A stretch of 64,000 bases of DNA from Adiantum capillus-veneris (lineage: Eukaryota; Streptophyta; Polypodiopsida; Polypodiales; Pteridaceae), in assembly GCA_014529385.2 (NCBI GenBank), contig CM043964.1, positions 134,764,420 through 134,828,419 of the forward strand, in the 5' to 3' direction. The position numbers and the translations under genes are program-made. Position 1 is the stretch's first letter. Every line of letters starts with the position of its first letter. This document shows, one piece after another, positions 13,959 through 28,404 of this stretch. The notes under the pieces were generated by a model. It was given only the letters and a program-made list of their open reading frames with translations, was not told where the DNA came from and ran no database searches.

Positions 13959-14170
13959 TGCATTATGTTCTCTAATTCATTTAGTCAGCTTGAAGCTACC
14001 TCATCTTCTTCAGCTTGGAAGACATGTGCATCTCCTTTACCCTCATCTTTCATAAGCAAGAAAGAGATATCACCTTCACTTTCCAAGCTAGAATTAATAT
14101 TGCTATCATCACTAGAGTTTTTCTCTCTAAATGGTTTGTGGATGCCTTATCTAAAAGAGAATTTGTAATA
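13959..14170 (-). pseudogene. Possible copia gag fragment (minus strand)
   Basis: Read on the minus strand, this encodes an acidic, Ser-rich stretch (DDSNINSSLESEGD) followed by a FLLMKDEGKGD tract and a Glu-rich QAEEDEVASS tract. This resembles the acidic linker of copia gag proteins that contains LCLMAxxDDE. It is short, with no knuckle beside it, so the assignment is tentative. Confidence 0.35.
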
Positions 14171-14559
14171 CTTCAAGATCTATAGAGGCGATTGCTATGC
14201 CTAAGAGAGAGTGAAAGGGTCTGTATATAGTTTTTAGGAACTCTCCACCCCCCAAAACTTCCCACATTTTTCCCAAAAAAAATTGTACCCAAAAATTCAA
14301 AAACATATTTCATGAGCTTTTGACACCTAAGAACTGTAGATAAGGTCCTCACGTAAGGTGTCATGTGTAGGTAAGGTCAATAAGGTGCCACATGTAGGTA
14401 ATGTGCCGATTGAAGCCTCATCCATAAGCCTTAATCTTTTAATGATTAACAATAGGATAAGAAATAGATTACCTTACAACTTTTCCAATAGGGTCTAAGG
14501 TGTATAGAGTAGCCAGAATATCAAACTAAGAGTTCCAAACCTTAGCTTTGCTCACAGCA
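14171..14559. other. Anonymous sequence
   Basis: No gene or regulatory element recognised. It contains small A- and C-rich runs and leads into the palindromic repeat block. Confidence 0.4.
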
Positions 14560-15180
14560 TGTACTTTAATCCCCAAAATGATAAGTTGGGATTGAAAAAT
14601 GAGAGATAGTTGAGTGGATTAAGATAAAGACCTTACACATAGGGTAGGCCATCAAATTTACCTTATGGTAAAGCTTATGGAAGACCATAAAGTTTACCAT
14701 ATGGTCCCTCATATATTTCACTTTGTGGTTCTTCATATGGTAAACCATATGGTTTACCTTGTATGGTTTAGCTTTTGGGTAACCTTATGACCTACAAGAA
14801 GGTTTACCATATGGATTACCACATGGTTTAATCTATGGTGGTGGACCTTATGGCATATTGTATGGTTGACTTCTAGTAAACCTTAGGGTTTACCATATGG
14901 TAAACCTTATGGTCGACCTCGTATGGTTTACCATAACATAGGCATACACTATACCATAGGACCATAGGGTACAACCATAGGACGATGACCTTATGTTTTA
15001 GACATATGGTAGACCTTATGGTTTGGTATCACCATACGATATCCCGTAGGATCGTAGACTTTATCTAAAGGGTATAACCATATGATTTACACCATAGGAC
15101 CATAGCGTATAGCCATAGGATAGACCATGGAGTATAATTCCAGGATAGATTATGAAGTACACCCAATAGGTGCAATGTGG
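14560..15180. repeat. Degenerate CCATATGG / GGTTTACC repeat block
   Basis: About 600 bp made largely of variants of CCATATGGTTTACC, GGTAAACC and TTATGGT, in both orientations and irregular spacing. A perfect 20-bp palindrome, GGTAAACCATATGGTTTACC, lies at 14739-14758. Because the core is self-complementary, single strands from here could fold into many alternative hairpins. No coding potential and no recognised satellite name. Confidence 0.8.
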
Positions 15181-15628
15181 GGTTTGGTATTTGATAATTT
15201 ATTGTGTGTATAATATGGACTATCGTTTACTCCATACTAAAATGATTAACGTAGTTGTTGTTTTAAGTGAGAGATAAGATATAACACAAAATTTATACCC
15301 ACGGGATGGGAGTAGCCTTGGGCCATAATGATATAAATTGGTTATAAGTAGGCGGATCATATCTTGAGAATGCTTATCATAAACTTTGGGATAAACACTA
15401 TTTTATAGAACAATTTGAAATAATCAAACAAGCAACAACTAGATCTCATAAGTAGTATGAGGAGTGCACTCATGATATGTACGTTTGAGATTTGCATAGC
15501 ATAACAATTGTTCAATGATAGAGGGGTTGAGTGACTTAGGGTTATCTAATGTTTATGTCATGGTTGTAAAATCTATAAGCATAATGTAATTTCAAAAGTT
15601 GGCTATTTTGTCAATGTGCATGAAAGCC

Positions 15629-15666
<38 letters not shown>

Positions 15667-15740
15667 ATATACATAGAGTGTTACATTGTACATATGGTGC
15701 GTCAATTAAAAACAAGGCCTATGTAGTGGCAAAACCATCA
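15181..15740. other. Anonymous AT-rich stretch with CT/CA microsatellite
   Basis: Non-coding. A (CT)n(CA)n microsatellite at about 15629-15666 is the only clear feature. Confidence 0.5.
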
Positions 15741-18542
15741 GCAGAAGCATATGGGTAAAGGCCTTTAGATAGTAGAGGACATTCTAAAGGCAAGGGGATT
15801 TGGCAAGGAGGCACAAAAATTAAAAAGACATGATGCAAAAAATGATAAAAAATTGACATGTTAGAGATGTAGCAGAATAGGTCACTTTGAGTGTGAGTGT
15901 AATTAGAATAAACGTAGTAATTGCAGGCAACAAAATAATTATGCATCTATTACCAGGAACACAAAGATGCAAAAAGATTATGTTTGATGATGTGTGTACC
16001 TGCATAAGGATAATGTATGTTATGTGCATCAAACCATTTACAAATAATGGTGAATGATTCAAGACTATGTGTGCATTGAAAAATGCTAATTATGTACAAA
16101 TTAGGGATGACATGGGTTGCACCTTATTCTACATACAATGATGTGCCATTGTCTACACAAAATGGAAAAGCAAAGTATCTTGTTGATGTAATCCATGTAT
16201 TTTAAATATCACAAATAATTTGATTATCAGATAGATGGGTGAGCATGAGTAAGGATTTTAGGTCAAAGTTAATGTAAATAGCTTGTATATTGATGAAGTA
16301 GAATGGAAAGCTTGTTGCACTGAGAAATAAAATGAGGAGATTGTTTACCGTTAATATAAACACGCTTGATATGAATGCTACCATGTTTGCATAGCATTCG
16401 AGGGTGGTTGTAGAGGGTGAAACGTGACATAAATGGACTTGCTTTGCAAATGTAGAAATGTTAAAATTCATGCAGATTAAAGAACTCGTAAAAAGTTTGC
16501 CACAATTCACAATTTTTGAAATCCAAAATGTATATGAGGGGTTCTTTTGCTTGGGAAGCAAGCAAAAGGGTGGTGTTTTTTGCAAGAAAATATTTCTTAG
16601 ACTGATTTATATGGGTGTATCGGATCATGAAATAATGCATTGATGAGTGGATGCATATTTTATGTAACATCCATTTTTTATTTTTCACAAAAAGCATGGA
16701 TGCATTTCATGAAGGAAAAATAGTAAAGTATTCAGTCATTTTTAGAATAAGCCTATGGTTGAAAAGCAAATAGAAAAAAGTTAGGATGTAGGTTTTATGT
16801 CATGTTCATTTTTTGATTGCTCAAATAAATATGGACGCATTTCATGAAAGAAAAAGAGTAAAGTGCTCGCTCTTTTTTAAAATCTCAAGTCTATGGTCCG
16901 AAAAGAAAATAGTGAGAATGTACAGTTTTTTAAGCTCGATGGAGGAGGAGAGTGTTTCTCTTATATAGTTAATGATTTTTTTAAAAAACATGATATTTAT
17001 AGTCATTTTTCATGTAGATATACACTATATCAAAATGGCACTACAAAATGTAAGAACATAAGTAAGGAGAATATGCCCTCGTGTTATTGGGCTAAGGTTG
17101 CTTCTACTAGTGTTTACACTATTCGGGAGATCACTTAATAATTATGTGACTATCACGTGAGTGCAACAGAAGGGGTTATTAAATTTTATTTTTTCTCACA
17201 TACATAAGGGTATAGTAAAATGGAAGCGGGAAAAAAATTTACAAATTGAATAGGAAAAGGATGTATTTTATTTGTCAAAATTTCACAAATAAGGAGTTTA
17301 ATAAATAGTCCTCAAACGCACGTGATATATGCAATTTATACATAGTGACCCCCTTGCATTACACTATAAACAGGACACCCACCATAGTTGTACATGATAT
17401 GACTCGTGAGAAGAAGTTTACAAGGAGAAAACTAATTGTATCACAATTACAAGTTTTTGGATGCAATGCTTATGTGCTCCTCATGTGCATCTCTCAATTG
17501 AATTAAGAACAAAGCTTGATCCAAAAGCTAAAAAATGTGGTTTTATTGGCTATTTGGTTGAACAAAAAGGCTACAAATGCTACAATTTTGTCTTGCATCA
17601 AGTGAAGGTAAGTAGATGGTGATATGGGTGCTACTGTAAGAGATAATTTGAGGGCTAATGTAAGCAAGAAGTGGCTTCAAACAATTTACTTATGTATACA
17701 ATCACAAGCGTTTAATTTACCAAGAGGGTCACCACTTAGCAACCATATTGTAACTCTATAGAGTGAACATTGTATGAAAAATCAAGTCTCACAAGCTTTA
17801 ATGTATCCAAGAAGGTTAGAACATGATGATGTAGAAAGGGGCTCAAGTTGGCCCATAATCTTGACAAGGAGCAAGGAGCTTGTGATACCCTTTTTAAGTC
17901 GCCAAGAGTACAAAGGAACTAAAAGAGGGCATCCAATACCCTTTTTAATGTATCCAATAAGGTTATAACATGATGATGTAGAAAGGGACGCAAGTTGGCC
18001 CATAATCTTGACAAGGAGCTTGCCATACCCTTTTTAAGTCTCCAAGAGTAGAAAGGAACTAAAATAGGGCATCCAGTAGTGCTCCAAGGCCACATAGATA
18101 TACAAAAAAAAAGACTTCTGAAGAGATCGATGCAAGATGGTTATGTGACTAAACATTTTGCATTTATTGCAAAAGTTGCACACAATGTCGAGCCTACATG
18201 TTTTCACGAGGCAGTTGACAATGCAAAATGGCAAAAGGCATGAATGAGGAGATGAATACCTTTTATAATAATGAAACATGGGATCTAAGGCCGTTTCCCA
18301 AAGGCAAGAAGCCTATTGGAAGTAGATAGGTGTACAAAATCAAGCATGACAATGATGGCCGTGTAAGCAAGTAAAAATATAAGACTTGTAACCAATAGAT
18401 ATGCAAAGACATATGAGATTGGTTTTACAAGGAGACATCTTCTTGTATTTCCAAGATGGAGACTATTAATGCCATTATTGCAATGGCGGCAATGAAGGGA
18501 TGGTTTTTGCATCAAATAGATGCTATGAATGCCTTCTTGCAA
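15741..18542 (+). pseudogene. Ty1/copia gag-integrase-RT relic
   Basis: Decayed copia polyprotein with blocks in the copia order (integrase before RT). A zinc knuckle lies at 15859-15900 (C-X2-C-X4-H-X4-C, with a stop inside). A GAG-pre-integrase block lies at about 16430-16580 (ELVKSLPQFTIFEIQNV). The integrase core lies at 16893-17135 (FKLDGGGECFSYIVNDFFKKH and QNGTTKCKN, the counterpart of DNGGE and QNGVAERKN, with the catalytic Asp changed to Gly). An integrase C-terminal block at about 17525-17600 reads DPKAKKCGFIGYLVEQKGYK. The RT start at about 18150-18542 includes EAVDNAKWQKAMNEEM, NNETWDLRPFPKGKKPIG and HQIDAMNAFLQ. Many stops and frameshifts. RT stops abruptly at the fold-back repeat at 18539. 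Confidence 0.85.
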
Positions 18543-18703
18543 TTAGAATGCAGATATTGTCACCCCGTGCCGTGCTTTGTAGTCCCACTATGCATTCTAA
18601 TTGCCCTTCTTCACGCGAAAAGGTCTGCTTCTTCACGCGAAAAGGTCTGTAGTGGGACTACAAAGCATGACGCGAGGTGACAATATCTGCATTCTAATTG
18701 CCC
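18539..18703. repeat. Fold-back inverted repeat
   Basis: Left arm 18539-18590 and right arm about 18649-18703 are near-perfect inverted copies of about 52 bp. Outer ends read GCAATTAGAATGCAG and its complement; inner parts contain TTTGTAGTCCCACTA and TAGTGGGACTACAAA. The loop holds two direct copies of CTTCACGCGAAAAGGTCTG. A further direct copy of the loop and inner arm follows at about 18690-18755. Resembles a small fold-back or MITE-like element or a replication-slippage hairpin. Confidence 0.8.
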
Positions 18704-18778
18704 TTCTTCACGCGAAAGGTCTATAGTGGGACTACAAAGCACGGCGTGAGGTGCACAGAGGAGTTAGTTGTTTTGCGA

Positions 18779-18924
18779 GCCCGAGAGCGAGAGAGAGAGA
18801 GAGAGGGAGAGAGAGGGGGGGGGGGGGGGGGGGGGGGAGGAGGCAAATGAGAATATTCTCTCTTAATGCATTTTTTGAGTATGTAGAGCCAAATATATAT
18901 ACGTGAATATATATATTTGGCGAG

Positions 18925-18969
<45 letters not shown>

Positions 18970-19034
18970 TCAAATGAGAATATTCTCTCTTAATGCATTT
19001 TTTGAGTATGTAGAGCCAAATATATATACTCCAC
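18779..19034. repeat. Duplicated GA / poly-G / AT-hairpin unit
   Basis: Two copies of a roughly 128-bp unit: a GCGAGCC start, a GA tract, then a segment containing AATGAGAATATTCTCTCTT and ending CCAAATATATATAC (18844-18901 and 18972-19029). The first copy also carries an uninterrupted run of 23 G at 18815-18837. A CCAAATATATATA inverted repeat around 18888-18919 forms an AT hairpin between the units. Confidence 0.85.
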
Positions 19035-22551
<3,517 letters not shown>

Positions 22552-22634
22552 ATGGACAACACATCCATACTGCTGAAGTAACATGTAGGCCTAGGCTAAT
22601 GAGCACGTAATTCTACAGGATGGCCTGGAAGTAA
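22552..22634 (+). promoter_or_regulatory. Two tiny upstream open reading frames
   Basis: If transcription starts upstream of 22552, the leader carries ATG frames of 9 codons (22552-22581) and 4 codons (22620-22634). The second ends one base before the main ATG at 22636. Closely abutting uORFs usually lower translation of the main frame. An AG at the end of TTCTACAG (near 22618) might instead be a 5'-UTR splice acceptor that removes the first uORF. Confidence 0.35.
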
Positions 22635-22635
22635 C

Positions 22636-23018
22636 ATGAACTTGCTGAGGCGGGTAGAGGCAACCCGCAAAGTTGTTGCCAGCAGGAGTCCGACGAGCTT
22701 TGTCCAAACCCTACCGCAGCAGCAATATCACAAACAAGAAACGCCAGCAGAGGAGGGCAACATAACCAGACAGAACTTCTGGGGTTCTCTAGAGAGCTTC
22801 AAGGCGCATTTGCGCTCTGCTGACTTCGTTGGTTTCGACCTTGAGCTGAGCGGCGTCCACAGCGTCCCCACCTTCGACCCCTCATGCTCAGACCTCGGAT
22901 CGCCCCTTCATCACTCCTACCGCCGCATCAAGCACCTAGCTGAGAAGTTTACCGTCTTCCAAGTTGGCTTTGCCCTCTTCCACCTTGATCCTGTCTGTAA
23001 TCGGTTTCTTGCTTACCC
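22636..23018 (+). CDS. PARN-like poly(A) ribonuclease, exon 1
   Basis: First coding exon, residues 1-127 plus two bases of codon 128. PARN enzymes remove poly(A) tails by 3'-5' exonuclease action using a DEDD active site. Residues 1-35 are Arg/Ser/Gln-rich with few acidic residues, like a mitochondrial presequence; Arabidopsis PARN (AHG2) acts on mitochondrial mRNA. Residues 63-74 read DFVGFDLELSGV, the first DEDD motif, with D68 and E70 as the expected metal ligands. Residues 95-115 (YRRIKHLAEKFTVFQVGFAL) match the next family block. The exon ends at a GTAAGC donor after the family's LxYP motif. The start is chosen because it gives the presequence and no longer in-frame start is evident. Exons 2 and 3 lie 38.7 kb downstream. 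It could be AHG2 itself or the PARN-like paralogue; I cannot tell which. Confidence 0.88.
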
Positions 23019-24837
23019 GTAAGCTTCTTGCATCTTCTTCGTTTGTTATCCATTTTTTTGCCGTCATTTCCCCCCCTCTTACGTTCTGGCATTACACGTT
23101 TGTGACTGATGAGATACACGCACATTCCCATACACATGCCACTCATAGACAAACATTTTCTACCAAAGGCCAATGAGACCCAAGCAAATTTACTAGATGT
23201 GCATGTCTTTCTATGAAGTGGAAGAAAAACTACAAACCATACAATTTCTTCAATTAGTTTCACATCTACTTGAAGCCAAATTAAATTAAATATAAAAGAC
23301 TTGCATGTCTCCATGTATCAATAAAACAAACTCAAAATAAATAACCCCATCTGTTAGAGCTGGCTTTTTATGTCCTTGTATCTCAATGATATCTCTCTAT
23401 TCCCATCTTAAGAACACCAAGAGTATAGGATGTAGTGCATGGGCAATGGTGAGATGGTGTGGTATGTGGATGTCTTCGTTCGGGCTATGTGTCCAAAGCA
23501 CCATTGGTTTGTCCTCGTAGCCTTGGTATGGGCATGACAACAGGCACTAGGCTCTCATGACTAGGCTCTCATGGCCATCTCTAGGGAAAATGCTCTCATA
23601 GCATCTAGATTCTATGTTTGATCATTTTAGATAGCTTGGGGTGAGACCTCATATTGTGTGCACATGCCCAACCTCTTCGATCGACATGCAAGAGAGAACT
23701 AAAACTCCAATAGGGTGTGTAATGCTGCATTCAATGCTTGTAAATTTCTATCAAATATAGTCCTAAGGATCTTTGATGGGGGTACTTGATCCTGCTCCCT
23801 AGTGGACACAAGCCCTCTCTGAATAGACAATGGACTCTTAATACTCACGGTCACTCTAGCTTCCATAAAGCTTGCCCCCAAAATATGGGCACCATGAAAT
23901 GTGTTTCGGTAGGGCTGGACAAGTGAAACCTTTTGCTGGTCAAGTGAAATATCAAAACGTTCATAGTGAAATTACATGTTATGAGGATGAAATGTTTTGG
24001 CCTTGAACCTTTCGTGGTGATGCTACCTCAAAACGATGTCAAGACACCATGGGCTTTCACAATCTGAGTCGCTATCTTCGTTATGTAATTTTCATTGACA
24101 ACCATGCATTGCAATCCATAATAGCATATCTCAATTGAAAAATTCGCCAACATTATAAAAGAGTACCTAAGTGCATGATAAATGGCTTCACCAAGTCATG
24201 ATGATACGATGCCAAAATTATGTGCTTGTGTATAGCAATTGTCACAACCTGGGTTGCTTGAGCCAAATAGGAGAAATCCAAGCAAGGTTTCCCTCTTCGA
24301 GCAACACATCCAAGCAATGACAATCTGTCAGATGCATTGGAATGAGAGATTAACAAGATTGAGCAATCACACAATCACAACCCCTATGTTTCCTTGCATT
24401 GATGGATGTGGCCTTGTGCTCAATATGGTTCTTAATGGTGAGTTCTTTCATTGAGGTTTTGAGGGTTTCTCCACCTTCGATTATATCTTGTCATTTGGTT
24501 ATTGATGTATTTTATAATCTGCCAACGTTGACTCAACTCAATGGAGATTATACACCATGGAAACTTTTCAAGATGAACATCTCCGGGGTTGATATGATTG
24601 ACCGATGGTAGCCTATTTGAGTAGTGGATGCCTTGGCAAGCGATGTTGTGTTCTCCCATGTTTTCTTTGAGAGAGGCAGCTATGTGGCGATTATGGATTT
24701 GGTAGGCCACAGGGTGCCCCCTTGGCATAGTTGATATGGGATCCTGGGGAGTGTATGGCACCTTTGATCCGATTAATGGGGACTAAGTCTCCTTCTTCTA
24801 GCACACTGTAATCTATTTGCATCGTGCTGTGGAATCT
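23019..24837. other. Intron 1, first segment
   Basis: Mostly anonymous sequence, probably old intron. Around 24510-24620 a peptide LTQLNGDYTPWKLFKMNISG resembles the start of a copia gag (LNGxNYxxWK), suggesting a small copia fragment, interrupted at 24838 by the GyC LTR. Nothing else recognised. Confidence 0.4.
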
Positions 24838-25585
24838 TGTCACAAACCGCTGACGTGTCAAGCCACTGAAGACTCGACTGGTTAGGGCTCCTCGAGCCTA
24901 ACCCTAGCCCAACTTGCAAATCTTGGCTAAGGGGCCTAAACCCTAGAAGCAGTAGAAGAAGAGGAAGAAGTCCTCACCAACTTATAGTTCCTCGTCGAGA
25001 GGCCCAATTTTTTAAAGAGTTCCCAACCAACTTATGGGAACCTCGTTTGATGGGGCCCACGTTACTAAAGATAAAGCAAGTCCCATACACACGCACAAAA
25101 TTAGCCTTGTGTAGAAATTGGTGACGTGGTTGCTATACGAACGCTATATAGATTGTGCTTGTTGATCACGTCGCAGATTGTATGGATGTCCATAAATGCG
25201 CCGACAGGTTGTTGACATGGCAGGTTTACGGATTTCTTGATATTATGCTGGCTGCTTTTGGGAGACCAAATGCTTTTAAGTTTGATGCTTTTCGTGTCCC
25301 GCTTTTGGATGGCCATGGGCTTTTAAATACGAAGGGTGGGCTCTCTCCCTGGCATTCTTGCGGGATCAGATGCAGAGGAGAGCCACCGATGTTGTAACTT
25401 GTTGAAGCAATATAAAGAAATACGGAAAGGGGCGCCATCATTTGGGGCCAATGCTCTCTAAGGGTGGAACTCTGCCACTGCGTCTCGTGTGTCGTGCATC
25501 TCTTTCAATTCAATTGTAATTGAAGTGCTTAAAAGTTTGTTCTGTCTGTTCTTTTTCCGTTGACACGTGGTGCCCTCTTGTTACA
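24838..25585 (+). mobile_element. GyC LTR (5' LTR of a truncated copy)
   Basis: 748 bp beginning TGTCACAAACCGCTGACG and ending CTCTTGTTACA. Contains the shared promoter-like module at about 25408-25450 (TATAAAG, then GAAATACGGAAAGG and GGGGCC). A primer-binding site follows. Similar along its length to the LTRs of the GyC copy at 28,405. No 3' LTR of this copy remains. Confidence 0.85.
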
Positions 25586-25586
25586 G

Positions 25587-25598
25587 TGGTATCCGAGC
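25587..25598 (+). other. Primer-binding site, one mismatch
   Basis: TGGTATCCGAGC, one base different from the tRNA-Met site and one base after the LTR end. Confidence 0.75.
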
Positions 25599-25655
25599 TT
25601 CAATCGTGTGCTTTTTTGAAAGCATACCGGCCCTACCAAGAACAAACAAAGCATC

Positions 25656-26600
25656 ATGGCGTTTTTAGATTCTACAAATACCTGCAGATTCTTCTCGAGG
25701 AGCTTCGCGACATACTTTCGCGGCATCCTCAACAGAATCTTCCGATGCTTTAAAGTTTTTAACAGTTCTTGAACTACATATGTTACCTCCCTCGATGCCC
25801 AGGTAATACCTTCTCCTCAGGCACCAAAAAGTACAAGAGCTTTCTATTCATCCTTCTGTTCCAATTGGGCGAGTTTTTAGGAACATGGTACAGCCATCTG
25901 ACCTTGATCCAGTGCAACCGCCTCATCTACCGCCATTGCCACCACCTCCCCCACCATCTCCGCCACGTGGGTACAATGGTTGGAGCCCTTATGGATTCCC
26001 CTACTATCCACATTTGGGGATTGTCATGAACCAACCCAGAGATTTTAAGGATGGTGGGACGACGGTAAAATATTTCATTTTTTCTGGAATGAAGGATTGA
26101 AAGAAAGCCTTGCAGTTCCTTCAACAATTTGACAACATGTATGCTTTGGGGAACCACACGGAAGAGTCAAAGATTTCTCAAGGTAAAGATAATGCTATGC
26201 AATGGTGGAGTTCAATCGCTACACAACCACATGCTTTAAGGACATGGCAAGCTTTCAAGACTACTTTTGCACGCGGTTACATGACCGCCCTATTTAAAGT
26301 CCATATTTTGTCAGAATGGGGAAACTTGAAAATGCTTGCAATGGAGACCATGGAAGATTACAACCAAGCGTTTACCTTCCGGTGTCTTTCTTCAAGTTGA
26401 TTCCCTAGGAGGACCAATGGGAACAATATCATTGGGCTACCATCACCCCTCCAGGAATTTTGTCTTTCTAAGCAAGTATCAACAATGCAAGAGCTTATGG
26501 ACCATGCTGCGGTCGGTTACAAGCTTATGAATGGGAAACTCGAGTTTACTATAGAAGAAATCCCGGCAACAAATCGGAATACTCGACCATAACGACCAAC
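25656..26600 (+). pseudogene. GyC gag, broken copy
   Basis: Homologous to the intact GyC gag at 29351-30244 but shifted in frame several times and carrying stops (for example at 26098). Shared landmarks are the ILSRHPQQNLP helix, a Pro-rich hinge before GYNGWSPYGFPYYP, then FKDGGT, KKALQFLQQFDNMYALGN, AMQWWSSIATQ and TWQAFKTTFARGYM, which form the gypsy gag core. The segment between the core helices (RAAGFLK in the intact copy) is partly deleted. It ends near the LTR at 26666, so the rest of the element was lost or replaced. Confidence 0.8.
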
Positions 26601-26665
26601 TCCTCGAGATTTTTGTGAAAGTCAACCTCAAAGGCCACGTTTGATGCCTCAACAATGAGACACCT

Positions 26666-27216
26666 TGTCACAAACTGATGACGTGGCAGAGCTGTCCGAA
26701 CACACACACACCCAAGCAATAATGTAGCTGACAGTACGGATCTCCGCAATGCATGCTGATTGGCTGACGTGGTAGCTGTACGGAATTCCGCGATTCATGC
26801 TGATTGGCTGACGTGTCAGCTGTACGGAATCCTGTGGTTCGTGTTGACTTGCTGACGTGGCAATGCGTACGAAATTCCGTGATTCCTTTGGTTGCTTTTG
26901 GGGCCTAATTGCTTTTAAGTTCATTGCTTTTGGGACTCTGCTTTTAGCAACCCTTGTAACTTATAATTGAATCCAAGGGGTCTCACTCTGCAGAGCATCT
27001 GGACGTAGAGTCTAAGAGCAAGCACCCGCGGGCCGGTTGTACTTTGCTCAAAGATTAATACAAAAAGAAATACCGAAAGGGGCGCCAGTCTTTGGGGCCA
27101 ATTGGGACGGCACTATGCCGGGCCGTGACGACTCTCTTAAAATTGTGAAGTGTTTTGAAGCGAATCTCTGTTGTGTTACAATAGAATCTTGACTTGGGGT
27201 GTCCAAGTTTGTTACA
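26666..27216 (+). mobile_element. GyA-related LTR
   Basis: 551 bp, TGTCACAAACTGATGACG to CAAGTTTGTTACA, followed by a primer-site variant (TGGTATGAGAGC, 27218-27229) and the same CACGGCCGATTT leader as GyA. Its first half contains three units of about 45 bp built on GCTGACGTGGCAGCTGTACGG; the second half matches GyA LTRs, including the shared module at 27056-27100. It therefore looks like a relative of GyA with a GyC-like U3. Confidence 0.78.
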
Positions 27217-27332
27217 GTGGTATGAGAGCACGGCCGATTTGTCTGTGTAACAAACTTGGACACCCCAAGTCAAGATTCTACCACGACACAGCAGAGATTC
27301 ACTTCAAAACAATTCACACTTCACAATTAAGT
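27130..27332. repeat. Inverted duplication of an LTR end
   Basis: The last 85 or so bases of the LTR (27130-27216) are repeated in reverse at 27246-27332, separated by 29 bp holding the primer-site variant and leader. Both arms carry ACTTGGGGTGTCCAAGTTTG or its complement. Arms differ by several substitutions. It could form a long hairpin. Confidence 0.85.
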
Positions 27333-27585
27333 CGATGCATACTGTCACAGGTTAAGAGCTATGGAGTGCATGCTTTCCACTCTATGTACAGTGTGGTGGT
27401 AGGAGTGATGACTTGCACACTACACACTGCTCTCTCTCTCTCTCTCCCCCTACGTGCAGTAATGTGATTCCCCACAAGAGGGCTCTTCATTTGACTCGTG
27501 TACAACTGTGTGGCTACATGCTTTTTGCTGAGGCAAGAGCCTCTCTGAGCAGGAACAGGAGTAGCAAAGTGCTGCTCCAAAAGTA
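27333..27585. other. Anonymous segment with short CT tract
   Basis: Between the inverted LTR end and the GyD LTR-like region. A CT tract sits at about 27430-27446. No gene. Confidence 0.4.
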
Positions 27586-28070
27586 GGCACCGGTGGTGAT
27601 AACCTCACCGTACAGGTGCGATTTCAGCGCTGATTATGCGCTGTATTTTGACCGTTTTTCAGCCATACGGACGCCAGAACCCTTGGGAATAGTGCCCCAT
27701 CTCTAGAGGGAAATTCCGGGACTGTTTAGGGCTGAAAACAGGGCAAAAACCAGTCAATACAGAGAGCTGAATTTACTGTTTTTGGGCAGAAATCAGAGGG
27801 TTTATGCTAGTGGAAGTGAGTTCCAGCAGGGGAATTGGTTTCGGGCAAGTTTTGGGGTTGTTATGTTGCCGAAATTTTGCCAAAACAGGCGGTATCTAGC
27901 TGGATACAGGTAAAGAATTCCCAGGACTCTACTTTGTAATCTACCCTCTTAAAGAATAAAGAAATATCGTAAGGGGCGCCAATTTTGGGGCCTACGGGTT
28001 GTCGGCGTTTGCTCGGAGCATTCTAGCTTCCGAGCCGTGTGTGTACTTAAGTGTTAATTTCTGTCGCAGG
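27586..28070 (+). mobile_element. GyD LTR-like region
   Basis: Non-coding stretch ahead of the GyD gag. It contains the module shared by the GyA and GyC LTRs (27951-27992: ATAAAGAAATATCGTAAGGG, then GGGGCC), with GyD's own flanking sequence. That the module occurs inside LTRs elsewhere is the main reason to call this an LTR. Exact ends and primer site are not resolved. Confidence 0.45.
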
Positions 28071-28088
28071 TTCCTTTTGCAAAGTACA

Positions 28089-28134
<46 letters not shown>

Positions 28135-28404
28135 CTAAAGTAAAGCCAAAGCCTACTGCCCCACGGGCTGGTTTCAAGGTTCCGTTGCCGGGACATCAAT
28201 CACTTTTTCCTCAAGAAGTGAGCCTCGGTTGTTTTGGGTAAAGACACAGAGTACAGGACGCGGGATTACACTATGGCCGACAAAGGGAAGGGGATTATGG
28301 AAGAGGGTTCCTCTACGAAGGATAGACAGGAAGTTTCTATGGTGTTCGAGATTGGCGAGAGCTCACGGCCACGCCTGTCTGTACCTCGTGTTGATGTGAA
28401 TGTT

